A stretch of DNA of 64,000 nucleotides from Pseudobdellovibrionaceae bacterium. GTDB lineage: Bacteria > Bdellovibrionota > Bdellovibrionia > Bdellovibrionales > Bdellovibrionaceae. Under the pieces are notes generated by a model, which made no database searches, was not told where the DNA came from, and was given only the letters and a program-made list of their open reading frames with translations. The position numbers and the translations under genes are program-made. This document shows, piece after piece, positions 53,107 through 63,896 of the stretch. The DNA lies in the NCBI GenBank assembly GCA_947449255.1, contig CANFQX010000010.1, positions 1 to 64,000 on the forward strand, written 5' to 3'. Position 1 is the first letter of the stretch. Every line of letters starts with the position of its first letter.

Positions 53107-53776
53107 ATTCTTCGCTTTCGTCTTCTTCGATGTCTTTAAGTTCTTCAAGTTCCTTAGAATCTTGTTTGGACTTGTTCGGATGAAGTTTGAGGTAATCTTT
53201 GATCTTGAGTGGATCTGGAGCCAACATCAAGAACATCTGTTTACCTTCCATTTTTGGATTAGACTCTACCATTGCCAAATCATTGACAAAAGCAATCGCC
53301 TTTTTCATGACATCAACGCCAAGCTCTTGATGGGCTAATTCACGTCCCATAAAGCGCAAGCTGACTTTGACTTTATCGCCATCTAAAAGAAAACGTCTCG
53401 CGTGATTCATTTTTGTATCAAAGTCATGCTGATCCGTACGTGGACGCATTTGCACTTCTTTGATGGTCACAACGGTCTGCTTTTTGCGCGCAACTGCAGC
53501 CTGTTTCTTTTTCTCATACTTCCACTTGCCGTAATCCATGATTTTACAGGTGGGAGGAGCAGCTGTTGGAGCGATCTCCAGAAGATCGAGGCCTCTATCT
53601 TCTGCAATACGTAACGCCTCTGGAACTGTCATAACGCCCAGCATGTTACCCTCATCATCGATAACCCGAACTTGCTGTGCACGAATCTCACGATTCACTC
53701 TCAAAGAGTCTTTAGAGTCTTTCTTATTACGGTCGAAGCGACCGCCACCTCTAAAATTTCCTTCAAACTTGCTAAT
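53105..53776 (-). CDS. infC: Translation initiation factor IF-3, AUU start
   Basis: A 223-residue IF-3, which binds the 30S subunit and proofreads start-site selection. REIRAQQVRVIDDEGN, PPTCKIMDYGKWKYE and FMGRELAHQELG are conserved, and the tail is Glu-rich. From a TTG at 53704 the protein would lack a good ribosome-binding site. In the same frame an ATT at 53776 is preceded by AGGAGG with 6 bases spacing, adding the basic N-terminus SKFEGNFRGGGRFDRNKKDS. AUU starts are known for infC in E. coli, where they allow autoregulation. It lies 28 bp after thrS. Confidence 0.9.
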   Translation of the reverse strand: MSKFEGNFRGGGRFDRNKKDSKDSLRVNREIRAQQVRVIDDEGNMLGVMTVPEALRIAEDRGLDLLEIAPTAAPPTCKIMDYGKWKYEKKKQAAVARKKQTVVTIKEVQMRPRTDQHDFDTKMNHARRFLLDGDKVKVSLRFMGRELAHQELGVDVMKKAIAFVNDLAMVESNPKMEGKQMFLMLAPDPLKIKDYLKLHPNKSKQDSKELEELKDIEEDESEE

Positions 53777-53804
53777 GGTAAACCTCCTAATTCGTTTACT
53801 ACCT

Positions 53805-55769
53805 TTAGTTTAATTCTGCAAACTTCGCAAGAGAGCTCTGCAGACTTCTTGAACTAATATCTGATTTTATCAAATTCATGACGTTTTGAACGCTCATTCC
53901 CTTATGTTCTGAGCCATCTCGCAAGCGCAATGAAACCGTTCTACTCTCAGCTTCTTTATCCCCAACAATGATCATATAGGGGATCTTTTGCAACTGAGCC
54001 TCACGGATTTTATAATTCAGCTTTTCATTTCTTTGATCGAACTCAACGCGGACTTTGTTATCCTTCAGTTGAGCCTTTAACTCTTCACAGAATACATTTA
54101 CACGATCCGTCACATTTAAAATTGCAACCTGAGTTGGACACAACCACGGAGGCAAATTTCCTGCCGTATGCTCCAAATAGACGCCAATAAAGCGTTCCAA
54201 AGAACCCAACACAGCGCGGTGAAGCATCACTGGGCGATGATCCTTATTGTCTTCCCCTGTGTATTTTAAATCAAAAGCCTCAGGAAGATTAAAATCCACC
54301 TGAATTGTACCCGTCTGCCAAGATCTACCCAAGGCATCAACAAAATGCATTTCCAATTTAGGACCGTAAAAAGCCCCTTCCCCGGGGGAATAGACAAAGG
54401 GAATCTCAAGTTCATTCAAGGCAGAGGCTAAAGCCAACTCTGCACGATCCCAGACTTCGTCGGAGCCCATTCTTTTTTCAGGCCGAGTGGCTAATAAAAT
54501 CTTATAATTGGGCATTCCCAAAGTCTGATAAATTTTATTCAGCATCTGGATAAAACTAGATATTTCAGATTTTAAAGAATCTAGAGCACAAAAAATATGC
54601 GCATCATCCTGACAGAAAGTCCGCACGCGCGTAATGCCATGAATGGCGCCAGACTTTTCATAGCGGTGCAGTCTGCCGAAATCAGCCATTCTTAATGGCA
54701 ATTCTCGGTAGGAATGCTTTGTCGCCGCAAACATCAAACAGTGACATGGACAATTCATGGGCTTCAAAGCATTTTCACGCTCATCAAGACTGATAAAGTA
54801 CATATTGTCTTTATAATTTTGAAAGTGCCCTGATGTTTTAAACATTTCAACATCAAAAACCTGCGGAGTGATCACCTCTTGATAATCGTACTCTGTATAG
54901 AGTTCTCGGATATAATTCACGAGCTGATTGTAGACGATTGTCCCCTTGCCCGTAAAGAAAGGAGAGGCCGCCGCCATTTCATGAAACATGAACAGGCCGA
55001 GCTCTTTCCCCAGCTTGCGGTGATCTCGCTTTTTTGCTTCTTCCAAATTGTGAAGATATAAATCCAAATCCTTTTTATCACCAAAGGCCGTTGCATAAAC
55101 GCGCTGAAGTTGGGCGTTTTTTTCATCACCTCTCCAATAGGCTCCAGCCACACTCAAAAGTTTGAACGCCTTAATTTGCCCAGTGGATTGCACATGAGGA
55201 CCACGACAGAGATCAAACCAATTGCTTCCATTAAAGTAAATGCCAACTTGGGTTTCCCCTTTTGTTGCTAAGTCTTCAATTAACTCAACCTTAAACCGCT
55301 CGTGCAGGCCTTTAAAAGTTTCAATAGCTTTAGCTATTGGCCAGTCTTCTCTGGTGAGAGGCAAATCAGCGGCCACGATCTCTGACATTTTTTTTTCAAT
55401 TTTTTCGAAATGCTCTTCATTAAAAGCGAAGGGAGAATCAAAGTCGTAATAGAATCCGTTTTCAATCACGGGTCCGATTGTAACCTTCACCTCAGGCCAA
55501 ATGGATTGGATGGCTTGGGCCATAATATGAGCACAAGAGTGACGAATAATATCTGAGGCTTCAGGAGACCTTGTTGTCACCAAGGACACTTGAGTCTGGT
55601 CTGGCAGTCGAATTCTAAGATCTGAGACTGTTTGAGAACCATTGATTTTAACACCCAGGGTCTCTTTAGCAAGACGGGCTCCAATGGCTTGGGCGACTTC
55701 TAACGCCGTTGGTTCGTGGTCAAAAATCTTCGTAGATTGATCCGGCAGTATAATTGTAATTTGTGACAT
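53805..55769 (-). CDS. thrS: Threonyl-tRNA synthetase
   Basis: A full-length (654 aa) class II synthetase: N-terminal TGS domain (to about 62), editing domain with HSCAHIMAQA, catalytic domain with NCPCHCLMF (zinc Cys), REL/RMADFGRLHR and GSLERFIGVYLEH, and a C-terminal anticodon-binding domain ending near residue 650. No obvious ribosome-binding site precedes the ATG; an earlier start is not seen. It is followed by infC. Confidence 0.98.
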   Translation of the reverse strand: MSQITIILPDQSTKIFDHEPTALEVAQAIGARLAKETLGVKINGSQTVSDLRIRLPDQTQVSLVTTRSPEASDIIRHSCAHIMAQAIQSIWPEVKVTIGPVIENGFYYDFDSPFAFNEEHFEKIEKKMSEIVAADLPLTREDWPIAKAIETFKGLHERFKVELIEDLATKGETQVGIYFNGSNWFDLCRGPHVQSTGQIKAFKLLSVAGAYWRGDEKNAQLQRVYATAFGDKKDLDLYLHNLEEAKKRDHRKLGKELGLFMFHEMAAASPFFTGKGTIVYNQLVNYIRELYTEYDYQEVITPQVFDVEMFKTSGHFQNYKDNMYFISLDERENALKPMNCPCHCLMFAATKHSYRELPLRMADFGRLHRYEKSGAIHGITRVRTFCQDDAHIFCALDSLKSEISSFIQMLNKIYQTLGMPNYKILLATRPEKRMGSDEVWDRAELALASALNELEIPFVYSPGEGAFYGPKLEMHFVDALGRSWQTGTIQVDFNLPEAFDLKYTGEDNKDHRPVMLHRAVLGSLERFIGVYLEHTAGNLPPWLCPTQVAILNVTDRVNVFCEELKAQLKDNKVRVEFDQRNEKLNYKIREAQLQKIPYMIIVGDKEAESRTVSLRLRDGSEHKGMSVQNVMNLIKSDISSRSLQSSLAKFAELN

Positions 55770-56272
55770 TATGATTTGGTGCTCGTTATTTCGCGCTTCA
55801 TATCTATAGTGATGCTCTTAATAATAAAAGACGGCCGAATATCTAGCTCGGCTATCTTAGAATTAAGACTTATAGGTTTTGATGAAAGAATAAGCAAATT
55901 TTGCATCACCTTATATTTAATCTGCCTGAGTCGAGGGGTCAAGCTTTCACCTGAAGAAATTGCACTCCGACATCCTGATAAGCTGTAAGACTAGATGCCA
56001 TCCACTTGACTTGAGATTCTGCAGTCAACCATTCCCCCCTTTTGTCCTGAAAAATGAGGACGATAAAATCGGTCACTGCTAGTTAAAAAGTAAGCAAGTG
56101 CCTAGAAAAAATGGACAGCAGAACTCTTTGGCCAAATTACATCCTATCTAAAAATGAGGTCGGGCCACCAATAAATAAAAAAGCCATCCCAAGTAAAGAG
56201 GATGGCTTTTTTTGAGTCGTTCAAAACCAACTCATTTTAATTTTAAAACAATACAGTTCTAAAAAGAACGTA
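55770..56272. other. Intergenic region upstream of thrS
   Basis: No gene is supported; the open frame at 55776-55988 lacks a ribosome-binding site. A hairpin GTCCT/AGGAC lies near 56045-56062. A terminator at 56177-56213 closes the alternative complex III operon. The thrS promoter should lie in the part near 55800-55950. Confidence 0.45.
56177..56213 (-). terminator. Terminator of the alternative complex III operon
   Basis: AAAAAAGCCATCC pairs with GGATGGCTTTTTT around an 11-nt loop, about 60 bp after the actF stop codon. It works on the minus strand and probably also on the plus strand. Confidence 0.9.
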
Positions 56273-57472
56273 TCAATAAGCTACGTGATGATGAATAGCC
56301 TCATGCAATCGTGGATCTTTGAGTGGCACCAAGCTGTTTTTGCTCCAAAAAGAAGTGATACAAAGTAAGAACAAACCAGCAAAGCCAGCAAAAATTCCAA
56401 TCTCCCACAATCCAAAAACCACTTGGCCATCAAAAAAGTTTGGATAAACCAACCAGTAAATGTCCACATACTGCATAATCAAGACAAGGACAGAAACCGC
56501 TATAAGGTTACTGTCACTGCGTTTAGCAGCTCTTGGCAACAAAGCTAAGAATGGCACCACAAAACGGAAGATCAACAATCCAGTGGAGATTGACATCCAG
56601 CCACCCAGTGATCTCATGATATAGAACTCTGTTTCCTCAGGCAAATTGGCATACCACATCAGCATAAACTGAGAAAATGCAATATAAGCCCAAAATACTG
56701 TGAAACCTTTAAGGTATTTAGCGACGTCATGTTGATGTTCATCAGTGACATAGCCTTTTACAAAGCCGTGTTTCTTCATCAAAACGACAACGATGGCCAA
56801 AAAGGCTATGCCAGCTTGAAACAATCCTGCAAATGTATAGATCCCGTAGATTGTTGAATACCATGTTGGTAAAAGTGACATCAATAAATCAACACTAAAG
56901 AATGAAAACATCAGAGCAAAAAATACCAAAAATGCAACAGATGGGCTGATGTTTTTGCGAGTTAAATTGTCATCACCAGTTTGATCTTGTTTTAAAGAAT
57001 TCCCAACAATGATCGCTCGGAAAATCAAAGCTCCAACAACAAACACAAACAACCGAACCAAGAAAAATCCTGTGTTCAAATAAGCTGTTTTCGCTTGGAC
57101 TACTGGATTTGCCGCAACGGCAAGTGGATCTGCCCAGATATATAGTTTTTTGAATCCCAACAGCAAAACGAGTCCGCCACCAAAAATCCATGGGATAAAT
57201 GATGTTGTGGCTTCAGCAAATCTACGGATCGTGACAGACCATCCTGTATTCGCTGTGTTATTTAAGGCCACCCAAAAAAGTCCACTCAAGCCTAAGCATG
57301 AAAAGAAAAAGAAAGCGACTAGGTAAGAGGTCCACAGACGATCCGGGTTTTTCATTAAACCAATAACAAAGGTCAATAGACCGATCGCAACCAAAACCAA
57401 ACTCAAGGTTTTAAGTTTTACTGGGGTCTCAAATTTAGATACATGTAGGTCAACGTGATTGTGATCAGCCAT
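56273..57472 (-). CDS. actF: Alternative complex III subunit ActF
   Basis: A 399-residue membrane protein with about ten hydrophobic segments. Position after ActE and the quinol-oxidoreductase-type sequence (FAEATTSFIPWIFGGG; SQFMLMWYANLPEETEFY) fit ActF, the second large membrane subunit of the quinol:cytochrome c/HiPIP oxidoreductase. A short His-rich stretch, AIHHHVAY, closes the protein. It is the last gene of the operon, 8 bp after actE, followed by a terminator. Confidence 0.9.
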   Translation of the reverse strand: MADHNHVDLHVSKFETPVKLKTLSLVLVAIGLLTFVIGLMKNPDRLWTSYLVAFFFFSCLGLSGLFWVALNNTANTGWSVTIRRFAEATTSFIPWIFGGGLVLLLGFKKLYIWADPLAVAANPVVQAKTAYLNTGFFLVRLFVFVVGALIFRAIIVGNSLKQDQTGDDNLTRKNISPSVAFLVFFALMFSFFSVDLLMSLLPTWYSTIYGIYTFAGLFQAGIAFLAIVVVLMKKHGFVKGYVTDEHQHDVAKYLKGFTVFWAYIAFSQFMLMWYANLPEETEFYIMRSLGGWMSISTGLLIFRFVVPFLALLPRAAKRSDSNLIAVSVLVLIMQYVDIYWLVYPNFFDGQVVFGLWEIGIFAGFAGLFLLCITSFWSKNSLVPLKDPRLHEAIHHHVAY

Positions 57473-57480
57473 ATCAATTC

Positions 57481-58086
57481 CTATTTTCCATCACGCTTCT
57501 GTAAGAAGCGAATGTAGTTAACAACCTGCCAACGATGTTTTGGTTGAATGTGGGAAGCATAAGGCCCCATCACTCCTTGGCCCATAACAATAACATGATA
57601 AAGTTGACCATCTGGCCAACCTTTAATTTTGTCAGACAAAAGTGATGGTGGTTTTAATGCCATCTTACTAGCTACAGGCGCTTGCGCAGCAACCCCGCCC
57701 TCACCCTTATCACCATGGCAAACAGCGCAATTTGTTGTGTAGTATTTTTGACCTACAAGAAGAGTCTCTTGATCAAAATCTGCAGCCATTGGATTTTTTA
57801 AATTCTTAGCCGCAGCATCAACATCCACGCCATATTTGTAGGGCGCAAAGCCCACGGGAACTGTGTGCTCTGGAGGGACTCTCATGCCACTATGATGAGG
57901 TGAGTTCTCATCGTACTCCTGAGCCTTTATTGCCGGAGACTCCATCATATCTTGTATGACTTCAATATTAGGTTTATTGCCGCGAGGTCCGCAGTCAGCC
58001 AGCACCAGCATTGCAAAACCTGCTACTAAAACCGCTGCGACACTTTTTGCACTACTATATTTTGAGATCTTCACAAGGCTTCTCAT
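57481..58086 (-). CDS. actE: Alternative complex III monoheme cytochrome c ActE
   Basis: A 201-residue lipoprotein: hydrophobic segment with lipobox LADC (Cys32), then one class I cytochrome c domain with heme motif CAVCH and a distal Met in the VMGQGVMGPYASH region. It acts at the periplasmic face, passing electrons on from the complex. The gene lies 2 bp after actD. Confidence 0.92.
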   Translation of the reverse strand: MRSLVKISKYSSAKSVAAVLVAGFAMLVLADCGPRGNKPNIEVIQDMMESPAIKAQEYDENSPHHSGMRVPPEHTVPVGFAPYKYGVDVDAAAKNLKNPMAADFDQETLLVGQKYYTTNCAVCHGDKGEGGVAAQAPVASKMALKPPSLLSDKIKGWPDGQLYHVIVMGQGVMGPYASHIQPKHRWQVVNYIRFLQKRDGK

Positions 58087-58088
58087 TA

Positions 58089-58613
58089 TTAGTACTCCGT
58101 CTTTTTCACTTCGAGAGCGCCAAGCTCTTTGAACATTTTCTCAATTTTTGATTCGTCATAACCAACATCATTGTAGGGAATGAAAATGGCGAACTTGTGG
58201 CAACTCAAATCAGGATCAATAATCGGAGGATCAATTTTAGGCATTTTGCATGCATAAAACAAAGCTCCTACTGAAGAAAGTGCTGCAAACAAGATGGTCA
58301 ATTCAAAAATAATGGGAATAAATGCAGGCAATGAAAAGAAAGGCTTACCACCTACATTCACAGCCCAATCCACTGCCGAAGTCCAATAAGTCAAAGCCAA
58401 GCCAGACAATAAGCCAATAAGACCTGCAATGAAAGTGACGTAAGGAATCCAGGATCTGGTGATTCCACAAGCTTCTTCCATTCCATGAACGGCATATGGC
58501 GAAATGGCCTCAAATTTTGTAAATCCAGTTTCACGAGTTTTTCTTGCAGCCTTAAGAATCAAAGACTCTTTATCCCAAATACCCGCAATACCTTTTGTAT
58601 ATTGAGTTGCCAT
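58089..58613 (-). CDS. actD: Alternative complex III subunit ActD (DUF3341)
   Basis: A 174-residue protein with two hydrophobic helices (about 58-80 and 98-120) and the DUF3341 pattern EAISPYAVHGMEEA and IDPPIIDPDLSC...FAIFIPYND. It is a small structural membrane subunit. The start shares one base with the actC stop (TAATG). Confidence 0.92.
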   Translation of the reverse strand: MATQYTKGIAGIWDKESLILKAARKTRETGFTKFEAISPYAVHGMEEACGITRSWIPYVTFIAGLIGLLSGLALTYWTSAVDWAVNVGGKPFFSLPAFIPIIFELTILFAALSSVGALFYACKMPKIDPPIIDPDLSCHKFAIFIPYNDVGYDESKIEKMFKELGALEVKKTEY

Positions 58614-59974
58614 TAGTGGTGCCCTCCTTCATCTTCGTAACCCACATTTAATACGGGCTTCACTTCTGCAATTGAAATTGCAGGGAACAAGCGCAAGTAA
58701 AGTAAGAACAATGTCAGGAACATCCCGAAGGATCCGACCAAAACACCAGTATCAAACCATGACCACTGGTACATACCCCAATTGGCTGGCAAGAAGTCTC
58801 TATGCAAAGAAGTCACTGTGATCACGAATCGCTCAAACCACATTCCGATGTTCACAAAAATAGACACAACAAACATCACTGGAATTGAACGGCGCATTTT
58901 CTTAAACCAGAAAACTTGCGGAGATAGCACATTACAAGAAACCATCATCCAATAAGCCCATCCGTAAGGTCCAAAGGCACGATTGGCAAACACAAAACGT
59001 TCATAAGGATTGCCCGAGTACCAAGCAATAAAGAACTCTGAAGCATAGGCATAACCGACAATCATACCTGTGGTCATAATGATCTTATTCATCACTTCCA
59101 TATGATCCAAGGTCACATAGTCTTTAAATTCTTTGAATCCAATTCGAACCAAAGTCATCAAAGTCACAACCATCGCAAAACCAGAGAAAATAGCTCCAGC
59201 CACAAAGTAAGGAGGGAAGATCGTTGTATGCCAACCCGGCAAGTTAGAAACTGCGAAGTCGAAAGAAACGATCGTATGAACCGAAAGAACTAGTGGAGTC
59301 GAAAGACCTGCCAACAAAAGATATAGCATCTCATAGTGGCTCCAATTTTTTGCAGTTCCTCTCCAACCCAAAGACAAAATTCCATAAACTGTTTTGCGAA
59401 TTTTATTTTTTGCGCGATCTTTAATAGTTGCAAAATCCGGCACCAATCCTATGTACCAAAAAACCATGGAAACCGTGGCATAAGTAGAAACCGCAAAAAC
59501 GTCCCACAACAACGGAGAACGGAAGTTCACCCACAAAGGTCCCCGTTGATTTGGATACGGAAACAACCAATAATCAAGCCAAGGTCGTCCCGTGTGAAGC
59601 AATGGAAACAATCCAGCCGTCATAACGGCAAAAACAGTCATGGCCTCAGCCGTTCTTGCTACGGACGTTCTCCACTTTTGGCGGAATAAGAAAAGCACTG
59701 CAGAAATCAAAGTTCCCGCATGGCCGATACCAATCCAAAAGACGAAGGTCACAATCATTGTTCCCCAGAAAACTGGATGAGTCACGCCTAGCAATCCAAT
59801 ACCAATTCCAACGACCGCGCCTAAAATGCAAATATAAAACAACAACAGTGTCTTCGCACCAAGGAATAGGGCTACCCATCCTTTAGATGGAAATCGTTCC
59901 ACCGGAGCGCAGATGTCGTCCGTCACATCTTTCAAAGTCTTATTTCCAAGGACTAATGGACTACGCTTAATCAT
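58613..59974 (-). CDS. actC: Alternative complex III subunit ActC (NrfD family)
   Basis: A 453-residue polytopic membrane protein with about ten helices, of the NrfD/PsrC family. It carries the quinol-binding site next to the iron-sulfur subunit. Conserved features are [22 protein letters not shown] and [16 protein letters not shown]. It overlaps actB by ATGA. Confidence 0.95.
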   Translation of the reverse strand: MIKRSPLVLGNKTLKDVTDDICAPVERFPSKGWVALFLGAKTLLLFYICILGAVVGIGIGLLGVTHPVFWGTMIVTFVFWIGIGHAGTLISAVLFLFRQKWRTSVARTAEAMTVFAVMTAGLFPLLHTGRPWLDYWLFPYPNQRGPLWVNFRSPLLWDVFAVSTYATVSMVFWYIGLVPDFATIKDRAKNKIRKTVYGILSLGWRGTAKNWSHYEMLYLLLAGLSTPLVLSVHTIVSFDFAVSNLPGWHTTIFPPYFVAGAIFSGFAMVVTLMTLVRIGFKEFKDYVTLDHMEVMNKIIMTTGMIVGYAYASEFFIAWYSGNPYERFVFANRAFGPYGWAYWMMVSCNVLSPQVFWFKKMRRSIPVMFVVSIFVNIGMWFERFVITVTSLHRDFLPANWGMYQWSWFDTGVLVGSFGMFLTLFLLYLRLFPAISIAEVKPVLNVGYEDEGGHH

Positions 59975-62900
59975 GAGTGTTCACCTTGTTTTGCAGTTCC
60001 ATGGCCATTTTGACCACCAACATTTTCTTTATCATTGTTGCGAATTTTTGATAAATACCGAACAGCAGGCTTTGCATGCCACTCTTCAAGAAGAGCATAG
60101 CCACGATCTTCTGTTTTGAAAATTTTTGCCACGGCACTGTTTGGATCGTTGACATCACCAAAGGTGATCCCACCGGCAGGACAAGCCGTTTGACAAGCTG
60201 TTTTGACATCGCCGTCTTTAAGTTGACGCTTATCATTTCGAGCAGTTGTTTTAGCATCTTGGATTCTTTGTACACAGAAAGTACATTTCTCCATAACTCC
60301 ACGAACTCGCACGCCCACAGAAGGGTTTAGTGCCATGTTCATTGGTTTTTCAATGAGCTTTGCATAATTAAACCAGTTGAAGCGACGAACTTTATACGGG
60401 CAGTTATTTGCGCAATAACGAGTTCCAACGCAACGGTTGTAAACCATGTCATTCAAACCCTCGTCCGAATGAACTGTTGCCAAAACAGGACAGACAGTTT
60501 CACAAGGAGCATTGTCACAATGTTGACACATAACGGGCTGGAATACGGCCTGTGCATCTGCTGGATCACCCGTGTAATAACGGTCAATACGCAACCAATG
60601 CATAATACGACCTTCAAGAACATACTTCTTACCGATAACTGAAATATTATTTTCAGATTGGCAGGCAATCACACAAGCTGAGCAACCTGTGCAAGAGTGA
60701 AGATCCACAGCCATACCCCATTTGTGTCCGGAGTATTCATGACCTGACCAAATAGACCAAATCTCGTGCTTCTTAATTCCTGATTTTGAATTTTTATTGT
60801 AATCTTTTAAAGTGGCTTCCGCGACGATTTGTCGGCCTTCCATAGAGAAATGACCAGACGTTGTCGCCAAAGGATAAGACTTTGCAAGCTTAGTGATGGT
60901 TGCTGACATCCCAGAGGCTACAAGCTTTCCTTCATTAGAAACTGACATCAATGCAAAAGCATTTTGTCCGACATTATTTCCAACTTTACCAGCTTTGGTA
61001 CGGCCGTAACCCACGGACACTGCCAAAACTTCGTCATGAAGACCTGGCTGAACATAGACAGGCAACTCCATTTTCTTTTTACCAACCAAGAGCTCAACAA
61101 CAGAGCCTTGTTTGAGGTGAAGTTTTTCAGCAGTTGCTATAGAGACAGACACATAGTTGTCCCAAGTTACTTTTGTAATTGGGTCTGGCAACTCATGCAA
61201 CCACGGCACGTTAGCCAAGGATCCATCACCCATTTGAGAAGTCGAATGTAAAACCAACTCAAAGCCTTCTGTCGCCTTAGCAGGTTTGATCGCCGTGAAA
61301 GCATCGACTTTAAATGAGCGAGACGTATTCGACGCTTTAGAAACGTCACCGACATAACCTTTTTGAAGAGCCTGTTGCCAGAAATCTTCAAAATCTGTGC
61401 CTTTGGCCATTTTCGGATGAATGTCAGACTTCCAATAAACACGCAAGTAATCATAAAAGGATTCATAATCACGAAGTCTTGCTGGACCCGCTTTTCCCAA
61501 GAATCCCCAAGTCATCAATGACAACTGGAAAGACCTGGTGTCATACATAGGGCGGATGGCAGGCTGACAAATGGTGTAGACTCCATTGGCCAACTCAAGA
61601 TCATTCCATGATTCAAGGAAATGATTGTCTGGGATCAAATAATCAGCATGGCTGCCTGTTTCATCAACGCGATCACCTGAGTAAAGGACCATTTTAACTT
61701 TTCGAATTGCTTCTTCAAAACCCATTTCTGCAGGCAATACAAAAGAGGGATTCAAGCGATGGATAATCAAAGTTTTCACTTTGCCATCATTCATATCTTT
61801 GATCAGACTAGTCATCGCCTGATAAGAACCTTTCAAAGCTGAATTTCCACCTTTTGAATCAATGGTTTTTCCATCATTTTCCAAAACAGTATTTAAAAAA
61901 TTCACAGCAATTTGAAGTTCTTTAGTTGATTCAGTCATGGCAGCAAGGCCGCCGGCTACGACTAAAGACTCACCTTTATTAGCCCAAAGATCTGCTGCAA
62001 CTTTTGCAAACAATTCTGGTTCAATATTTAGTTTTTTTGCAACGCCAGCAAAAGGCGCAAGTGCCGCTTTTACATTTGCGTTTGATGCATAAGAAGACAA
62101 ACCCTTGCTGATGATGATTTCATGAAGAAGCCCCATCACCACATCAAGCTGTTGAGAAGGTTTAATTTTAATGCGTATATCAGCATTACCACCCGTTAAA
62201 GAGTAGTTTGAATCAAATGAAACTAATCGGTTCATCTTTTTGATGTCTTTGCGCCCTTGCGCAAATTGATTTGTAAATGCCGTAGGACTGATCCATGTGC
62301 CTAAGAAATCTGCATCAATAGAGACAATCATTTGAGCTTTATCAAAGCGAAATGCTGGAACTAATTCTTCACCATAGGAAGCTTTTTGCCCTTGAGACAC
62401 ATCTTCATTTGAAAGTGCTTCCCATGTCACGTGCTTCGCTTTAAAGCCCTCAGCAAAATCAGACACAAGTGCGCGAGTTGCCGGTGACGCTAGAGCCCCC
62501 GTCAACACAACAACATCACCCTTAGAGAGTTGTTCAACAACTTTCTTATCAAGGTCTTCCCATTTGATTTCAACCAACTGGCTGTTGCTTTTCTTTTCGT
62601 TGAATAAATTGTGCTTAGGCCCTTGTGCGCGCTCTGGATCATAGAGATTTAATAGAGCAGCTTGTGAACGAATATTCAATCCACTCACGCTGAAAGGATG
62701 ACCGGGATTGGCTTCGATTTTAATTGGCCGACCTTCTCTTGTTTTTACAAGAACAGCCAAACCATCTGAACCGTCAAAATAGGCTGAGGTGTAATAATTT
62801 GCCACACCAAGAGTCACCTCTTCAGGCATTTTATTATACGGTACAATTTTTTGCACTGGACGACGAACACAACTTGCCGTCGCCATTGCCAATGATGCGC

Positions 62901-63111
62901 CCATCAGCTTCAAGAACTCCCGACGAGCAAAACCGTCTTCGCCGTCACCTTCACGCAGTGGAGATGACAAAAATTCTGTCTGTGCTTTTTTAGCAAACTC
63001 AGGATCGTTGTTTAATTGTTCCAACGTTTCCCAATATTTGGTGTCGTGCTCGATTTGAGGACGAAGCGCTTTTTTCATTTCTAAATCATGATCATGATGT
63101 ATTTCAGACAT
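59971..63111 (-). CDS. actB: Alternative complex III subunit ActB (molybdopterin-type/FeS fusion)
   Basis: A 1046-residue protein fusing a molybdopterin-oxidoreductase-like domain (about 60-740) with a C-terminal four-cluster ferredoxin domain ([46 protein letters not shown]). A Tat signal [11 protein letters not shown] is near residue 65. In ActB the catalytic cofactor site is known to be degenerate, so it serves as an electron-transfer scaffold. The ATG at 63111 was preferred over one 30 bases upstream because of a GGAAGG site. Confidence 0.95.
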   Translation of the reverse strand: MSEIHHDHDLEMKKALRPQIEHDTKYWETLEQLNNDPEFAKKAQTEFLSSPLREGDGEDGFARREFLKLMGASLAMATASCVRRPVQKIVPYNKMPEEVTLGVANYYTSAYFDGSDGLAVLVKTREGRPIKIEANPGHPFSVSGLNIRSQAALLNLYDPERAQGPKHNLFNEKKSNSQLVEIKWEDLDKKVVEQLSKGDVVVLTGALASPATRALVSDFAEGFKAKHVTWEALSNEDVSQGQKASYGEELVPAFRFDKAQMIVSIDADFLGTWISPTAFTNQFAQGRKDIKKMNRLVSFDSNYSLTGGNADIRIKIKPSQQLDVVMGLLHEIIISKGLSSYASNANVKAALAPFAGVAKKLNIEPELFAKVAADLWANKGESLVVAGGLAAMTESTKELQIAVNFLNTVLENDGKTIDSKGGNSALKGSYQAMTSLIKDMNDGKVKTLIIHRLNPSFVLPAEMGFEEAIRKVKMVLYSGDRVDETGSHADYLIPDNHFLESWNDLELANGVYTICQPAIRPMYDTRSFQLSLMTWGFLGKAGPARLRDYESFYDYLRVYWKSDIHPKMAKGTDFEDFWQQALQKGYVGDVSKASNTSRSFKVDAFTAIKPAKATEGFELVLHSTSQMGDGSLANVPWLHELPDPITKVTWDNYVSVSIATAEKLHLKQGSVVELLVGKKKMELPVYVQPGLHDEVLAVSVGYGRTKAGKVGNNVGQNAFALMSVSNEGKLVASGMSATITKLAKSYPLATTSGHFSMEGRQIVAEATLKDYNKNSKSGIKKHEIWSIWSGHEYSGHKWGMAVDLHSCTGCSACVIACQSENNISVIGKKYVLEGRIMHWLRIDRYYTGDPADAQAVFQPVMCQHCDNAPCETVCPVLATVHSDEGLNDMVYNRCVGTRYCANNCPYKVRRFNWFNYAKLIEKPMNMALNPSVGVRVRGVMEKCTFCVQRIQDAKTTARNDKRQLKDGDVKTACQTACPAGGITFGDVNDPNSAVAKIFKTEDRGYALLEEWHAKPAVRYLSKIRNNDKENVGGQNGHGTAKQGEHS

Positions 63112-63128
63112 AGTACCTTCCGAAATCC

Positions 63129-63689
63129 TTAGTAGTGGCAAGTTGAGCAGTTAATCGGGGCTTTATTCTCAGGCTGACGGTGGCAATTTACACACCATCC
63201 CATTGAAAGGTCAGAGAATTGCTCAACACGGGTCATCTTTTCGATTGCGCCGTGGCAAGTTTGACAATTCACGCCCTTTGCAATGTGCGCATTGTGATTA
63301 AAGTGAACAAAATCAGGAAGCATATGCACTCGAACCCATTCAACAGAACCACCGCTATCATAGGCTTCACGCAGTTTCTGAATATTTGGTTTATCTGTAG
63401 CCACTTGAAGATGGCAATTCATGCAAGTTGAAATTGCAGGAATATTTGAGTGCTTAGATCTTTCCACTTGGTTGTGGCAGTACTGACATTGAATTTTATT
63501 GGTTCCAACGTGCAGTGAATGGTCAAATGGAATAGGCTGCTCTGGCGCATAACCTTTATTGTATCCCCAACCTGGTTGAAATTTACAACCGGGAAGAAAA
63601 ACAAGGAGAGTTGAAAGCAAGAGCGAACTTAGTTTTAAATTAAGTTTTAAGCTCCGAAGTAGCTGAAAAAGAATAAATTCCCGATGCAT
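63129..63689 (-). CDS. actA: Alternative complex III pentaheme cytochrome c ActA
   Basis: A 186-residue exported cytochrome with five heme motifs: CQYCH, CMNCH, CQTCH, CVNCH and CSTCH. The signal segment ends in LPGC, so it is a lipoprotein. It is the first gene of actABCDEF and collects electrons from ActB. AAAGGG precedes the ATG. Confidence 0.95.
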   Translation of the reverse strand: MHREFILFQLLRSLKLNLKLSSLLLSTLLVFLPGCKFQPGWGYNKGYAPEQPIPFDHSLHVGTNKIQCQYCHNQVERSKHSNIPAISTCMNCHLQVATDKPNIQKLREAYDSGGSVEWVRVHMLPDFVHFNHNAHIAKGVNCQTCHGAIEKMTRVEQFSDLSMGWCVNCHRQPENKAPINCSTCHY

Positions 63690-63833
63690 AATAATCCCTT
63701 TGCCAAACCATCACTCTAAACACGAGAGCGATTGGGGCCAACAATGCTGTCTAATTTTATTTGGCCTATTTAATGACTTTAAATAGCCGTTGTCCATATT
63801 CTTTTTGAAAGCTTATTGAAAAAATTTAAGAAA

Positions 63834-63874
63834 TAGCGCTGAAAAAATATGCAGATTTTATTTTTTCAGCGCTA
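63834..63874 (-). terminator. Long perfect hairpin, probable terminator
   Basis: TAGCGCTGAAAAAA (63834-63847) pairs exactly with TTTTTTCAGCGCTA (63861-63874), stem 14 bp. It follows the stop codon at 63897 on the minus strand. It also lies upstream of actA, so a promoter element role is possible. Confidence 0.65.
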
Positions 63875-63896
63875 AAAAGAAAGCTTAACTTGAACG

